A DNA stretch of 9,762 nt from Bacteroidota bacterium. GTDB lineage: Bacteria > Bacteroidota > Ignavibacteria > Ignavibacteriales > Ignavibacteriaceae. The stretch is from the NCBI GenBank assembly GCA_024278655.1, contig JAJRSV010000108.1, positions 1 through 9,762 on the forward strand, given 5' to 3'. Below the pieces are notes generated by a model. That model saw nothing but the letters and a program-made list of their open reading frames with translations. It was not told the DNA's origin and ran no database searches. The position numbers and the translations under genes are program-made. This document shows, one piece after another, positions 6,679 through 9,762 of this stretch (position 1 is its first letter; every line of letters starts with the position of its first letter).

Positions 6679-7724
6679 TAGAGATTGTACTTAAAAGCGG
6701 TATTTATTCCATAGTCGGTTGATGAAGCATTTTCGGTAGGTTTATTATCGAAGCTGAAGTAAAAGGTTAAATCCCAATATACATCGACGATTATTTCCCA
6801 ACTCATTTCGATATCGAAATTGCCGCGAATTCTTCCAAAGTTTGTAATACCCGGAAAGATTTTAACAGAAGTTGTTAAACTCGTTTTTGGTGTATCATAA
6901 ATAAATAATTTATAATCTCCCTGAACCACACCTTCAAGATTAAAAATAGAAGAGGTAGTATCTGTGTACGATTCCCGGTTGAAGTTCAATCCTGCTATTC
7001 CCAACAGCAAATTAGAATTGTCTATAATGAAAATGTAACCGCCTCCTGCTAATATTGACGCACGAAGTTTTATACCTAATTCGGTATTTTGTTCTGCGCT
7101 TATTGAACCACCTACAAGCCATTTGCCGGGAGAAACAAGTTGACTCGATAAAGTTAAATCCTGCTTCCTCGAAGTTTGCTCTTGCGAGCGGAAAGCTAAA
7201 ACCGAATTAAGCGTTAATGTTGTGTAGTACTTTTTCGTACGGTAATTTAAGCTCGAACCGAAATTGAACTGTCCGGTACTGGTTCCTTTAGCATAATTGA
7301 ATCCCAATTTTACATATCCATCGAGAATATCCCAAAATGAACTTTTAAGCCGTGTAATTAATACCACGTATTTTTTAAGCACTACCTTTTCCTGTGTATA
7401 ACCTCTTATGAGTATTTCATCAGCATAATCTGTTGTATCAAGCGAACCGTAATAAGCCCTTCCATCCTGCAAATCCACTTCAAAATATTTGTCTGAAATT
7501 ATACGTTTGATTTTATCCCATTTTATTTTAAGAGTTCCCATATCATCGGTTTTGAATGAAAGCATTCCGTATTCGAGCCATTTAATCTCACCTGTAATAT
7601 GATCGCCGTTATTCATAATAATTACATCGGTTTTCTGTGCGAAGAGAACAGATTGGGATAGAATAAAAATCAGCAAAAAAAATATTTTAACCGGATAGCT
7701 TATAGTATTTCCTGATTTCAACAT
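6678..7724 (-). CDS. DUF481-type (YdiY-like) outer-membrane beta-barrel protein
   Basis: A 348-residue protein. It has a signal peptide (about residues 1-29, ..SQSVLFA before Q30, with an unusually long n-region). A small N-terminal beta domain follows, residues 33-94, with NNGDHITGEI (38-47), LSFKTDDMGTLKIKWDKI (55-72) and FEVDLQDGRAYYG (81-93). This pattern of 'NGD.ITGEI ... IKWD.I' is characteristic of proteins carrying a DUF481 (PF04338) barrel. Residues from about 135 to 348 are barrel strands ending FKYNL. The family is known from YdiY, described as a salt-induced outer-membrane protein, and its molecular function is unsettled. No Shine-Dalgarno is visible before ATG at 7724. It is the first gene of the DUF481-FadL-PAP2 operon. 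The promoter must lie between 7725 and the terminator at about 7790, an AT-rich stretch in which I could not pick confident boxes. Confidence 0.82.
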   Translation of the reverse strand: MLKSGNTISYPVKIFFLLIFILSQSVLFAQKTDVIIMNNGDHITGEIKWLEYGMLSFKTDDMGTLKIKWDKIKRIISDKYFEVDLQDGRAYYGSLDTTDYADEILIRGYTQEKVVLKKYVVLITRLKSSFWDILDGYVKLGFNYAKGTSTGQFNFGSSLNYRTKKYYTTLTLNSVLAFRSQEQTSRKQDLTLSSQLVSPGKWLVGGSISAEQNTELGIKLRASILAGGGYIFIIDNSNLLLGIAGLNFNRESYTDTTSSIFNLEGVVQGDYKLFIYDTPKTSLTTSVKIFPGITNFGRIRGNFDIEMSWEIIVDVYWDLTFYFSFDNKPTENASSTDYGINTAFKYNL

Positions 7725-7789
7725 ATTTGGATTAATCTGAATAAAACTGATTTGTGAAGATAATATTTAATTGTTCATTAATAAAATAA

Positions 7790-7815
7790 TAAAAATGCCG
7801 GATTGCTCCGGCTTT
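7790..7815 (-). terminator. Rho-independent terminator after the small barrel gene
   Basis: On the minus strand GCCGG, loop AGCAAT, CCGGC (7812-7797), preceded by AAA and followed by ATTTTTATT. A GC-rich 5-bp stem plus T-tract 38 bases after the stop at 7854. It separates the DUF3943/barrel unit from the DUF481 operon. Confidence 0.75.
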
Positions 7816-7853
7816 AAAATCTACATATCAAATATTTTAAATATCACAAAGGA

Positions 7854-8426
7854 TTAATTGCCCACTGCCCACGCAAACCCGAAGTTATAAGCAAAACCTG
7901 TCATCATTGCCTCGGTTTGGTAAAAGTGCGAATTATAATTTGCACTTACATCGAACATTAAATTACTAACAATGTTTACGCTTAAACCTATTCCAACTTC
8001 CCAAGCATATTTAACCAGCGTTTTATCTTCCTGAACGCCTTCAAGATTTGTATTCTCAAAAACCAGGTTCAGCCCGTTCATAAATGAAAAGAAAAACATT
8101 AACCTGTCATCGTTAAAGTAATACCTGCCGCCAATGTGAAGCGGAATTATAGTTGATGAAGCGTCGGGATAGTTAACGCCGTCACGAAGATTATTCGATA
8201 ATACACCCGTACGTATTACAAGCAGGTTATGGGCAGGGAATGCAATGCCGTAGCTTACGTATCCGCCTGTGGCTGAAGACCAGACATTTGAAAAGTTTCC
8301 GAGGTTTCTCTTATAAACGCCCTCAACCATAATGCGGTTCTTCAGGTAAGTTCCGTCTTGTGCAAAAGATTTAACCGGCAAAAAACCGATTGCTAATAAG
8401 AATAAAATTATAAAAAACTTCTTCAT
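7854..8426 (-). CDS. Small outer-membrane beta-barrel protein
   Basis: A 190-residue protein. Residues 1-22 are a clean signal peptide (MKKFF.., ..LPVKSFA before Q23). The mature part of about 167 residues has alternating amphipathic strands with short turns, the size of an eight-stranded barrel (OMP_b-brl type). Segments such as RTGVLSNNL, IPLHIGGRYYF and WEVGIGLSVNI are typical strands. The C-terminus is FGFAWAVGN, without a terminal aromatic residue. No enzyme motif is visible and the function is unknown. ATG at 8426 has a good AAGGA site 7 bases upstream. It lies 36 bases after the DUF3943 gene, most likely in the same operon, and is followed by a terminator. Confidence 0.75.
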   Translation of the reverse strand: MKKFFIILFLLAIGFLPVKSFAQDGTYLKNRIMVEGVYKRNLGNFSNVWSSATGGYVSYGIAFPAHNLLVIRTGVLSNNLRDGVNYPDASSTIIPLHIGGRYYFNDDRLMFFFSFMNGLNLVFENTNLEGVQEDKTLVKYAWEVGIGLSVNIVSNLMFDVSANYNSHFYQTEAMMTGFAYNFGFAWAVGN

Positions 8427-8462
8427 TTTTATTTCCTTCTTTGAAATAAAAAACTCTATAAA

Positions 8463-9762
8463 TTAAATATCTATTATTGCTGTTCTGAAAAATATCTTGA
8501 ATATAGGATGTTCTCTGCTCACATCAGGTCTGGGTAAGCCCGGTAAATCGTCGTAATAGCTGTTCCGCCAGTAAACACCCGCAGTAATTCCAAAAGAGAA
8601 ATATTTTGTTAAAGGATATTGAGCTTCGAGCAACAGCAAATGAATATGATGTTTCGAATCGCTCGGTTCGGTCTGAGTCCAGAACCAGTTTCCGTAGTAG
8701 AAAACTTTAAGGTAATCCCAAATACCGCTTCTGATGGAAGCCGAAAGTCTTACACCGACACCGGGACCGAAATCGTAATTTCTTCCTTCAACATCTCTGA
8801 AGTAATCGTTGGGTGTAGCACCAATAATAACACCGTTAATTCCTACCTGAGTTACGATGTTTGTTTTAGTTCCGATTGGAAAGACTGAACGAACATACGG
8901 TTGAATAACAGTTGCGCCGTAAATAAAACCTGTAGAAGTAGTATCTTCCTCTGAATAGTTTTCGCGAAGCAGGTTGTTGTAAGTAAAATCTAATGAGACG
9001 CCGAATTTGTGTTTGTTTTTCTTTAGCGGAAATCCGAACAAATATCCGCTCGTGGAAAGTGTTGAAAAATGAGGCAGTGCCGAAGAAACGGCTATTCTAA
9101 CCGAGAAAAAATCAAACGGCTTTTTAGCTTTCATAGTGTTACCGTAAACCAGATTGAATCCGAACAAACCCTGAATTTCTTTTTCGCGAAGTTCTTTAAT
9201 TCCTTTTAAATCAATCGTTCGTGTACCGGCATCGAACGTAATCAGAAAATCTTCGGGTCTGCTCCATTTGGGGTTAGCGAAATTCTTTCCCATCTCGCCT
9301 GTAATTGCTCTGTTAAAACCACGAACAGGATTAATCAGAGTTCCCCAAAATTCACTCCAAAATCTTTTGTAACCGGTGGCTCTGTTATCGGTAACAAGCG
9401 AAGATAACCTGTAAAGAATTTCGCCGAGGTTTGCACCGCCCACGCCTGTATAAATCCAGTCGTTAAACGCAGGGCGGAAGGTCTCGCCGAAAAATTCCCA
9501 GATTGCACTACCCGTTAGAGAAAAAGCAGCCGATTCCCAGAAATCGTATCCGTTGGTTCTGCCTGCGTTAAAAAACAACGCACCGTGATACGGGTGAGCA
9601 AAATTATTGGTAACAAAGTTATCGCCGTCGTATTCCCATCCGTGGCTTATATTCTGCCACCAGCTTTTGCTGCTTACTTTAGCCCAGTTATCGGCGGGGT
9701 CTTCCCAGGTTCTTATCCAACGCGCAAGTGCCCAGGGAATAAATTCAAGAATTCCGACTTCC
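8463..9762 (-). CDS. DUF3943 domain protein (5' end outside window)
   Basis: An open frame of 432 residues that continues past the right edge, so the true start is not seen. An internal TTG at 9578 is not the start, because the conserved domain begins before it. Visible residues 42-60 hold W-E-Y-D-x-D-x-F-x-T-N-x-F-x-H-P-Y-H-G. This is followed by FFNAGRTNGYDFWES (63-77), WEFFGE (88-93), a P-A-F-N-D segment (98-102) and GGANLGEILYR (108-118). This order of motifs is that of DUF3943 (PF13084). Residues from about 180 to 432 alternate like barrel strands and end AIIDI. The family occurs in Gram-negative bacteria and has no established function. An outer-membrane location is likely from the strand pattern. 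The conserved His, Asp and Glu residues could hint at a binding or catalytic site, but that is only a guess. Confidence 0.82.
   Translation of the reverse strand, partial: EVGILEFIPWALARWIRTWEDPADNWAKVSSKSWWQNISHGWEYDGDNFVTNNFAHPYHGALFFNAGRTNGYDFWESAAFSLTGSAIWEFFGETFRPAFNDWIYTGVGGANLGEILYRLSSLVTDNRATGYKRFWSEFWGTLINPVRGFNRAITGEMGKNFANPKWSRPEDFLITFDAGTRTIDLKGIKELREKEIQGLFGFNLVYGNTMKAKKPFDFFSVRIAVSSALPHFSTLSTSGYLFGFPLKKNKHKFGVSLDFTYNNLLRENYSEEDTTSTGFIYGATVIQPYVRSVFPIGTKTNIVTQVGINGVIIGATPNDYFRDVEGRNYDFGPGVGVRLSASIRSGIWDYLKVFYYGNWFWTQTEPSDSKHHIHLLLLEAQYPLTKYFSFGITAGVYWRNSYYDDLPGLPRPDVSREHPIFKIFFRTAIIDI

Noticed and set aside
8463..9578. DUF3943 gene starting at TTG 9578
   Set aside because: The frame is open upstream to the window end and the conserved domain begins before 9578, so the gene is cut by the edge.

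Overview
The window looks like chromosomal DNA of a Gram-negative bacterium from the Bacteroidota/Chlorobi/Ignavibacteria side of the tree. This is inferred from protein style: '..AQ' signal peptides, a delta-60 repeat protein, DUF3943, DUF481 and FadL/OmpP1 relatives, outer-membrane barrels ending in Phe or Leu, and a moderate GC content of about 40% by eye. Clear Shine-Dalgarno sequences before several genes, and no type IX secretion C-terminal domain in the visible proteins, fit Ignavibacteria-like lineages better than typical Bacteroidia. I see no tRNA, rRNA, CRISPR array, transposase or phage gene. Every visible gene encodes an exported or envelope protein.

Left part (1-2931, minus strand): two tandem paralogues of a secreted metallohydrolase of the zinc-dependent phospholipase C / S1-P1 nuclease superfamily. 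The upstream copy (1045-2931) is complete and fuses the enzyme domain to a C-terminal outer-membrane beta-barrel. The downstream copy (1-873) is cut by the window edge inside the enzyme domain. The two align without gaps over about 258 residues at roughly 67% identity. A short region (2932-3084) separates them from a divergent plus-strand gene (3085-4359) for a secreted seven-repeat delta-60 beta-propeller, which starts with TTG behind a good ribosome binding site.

Middle (4458-7724, minus strand): a tight operon transcribed as DUF481 barrel, then FadL/OmpP1-like transporter, then PAP2 phosphatase, with gaps of 18 and 15 bases. A 7-bp inverted repeat between DUF481 and FadL partly buries the FadL ribosome binding site, which suggests translational coupling. 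The PAP2 gene has an obvious signal peptide in frame but no ATG, GTG or TTG in front of it.

Right part (7854-9762, minus strand): a DUF3943 protein, cut at its N-terminus by the window edge, followed by a small 190-residue outer-membrane barrel and a good rho-independent terminator that separates this unit from the DUF481 operon.

Taken together, a phospholipase-like enzyme tied to the outer membrane, a hydrophobic-compound transporter and a lipid-phosphate phosphatase point to an envelope or lipid-handling theme. That link is inference from family names and position only.
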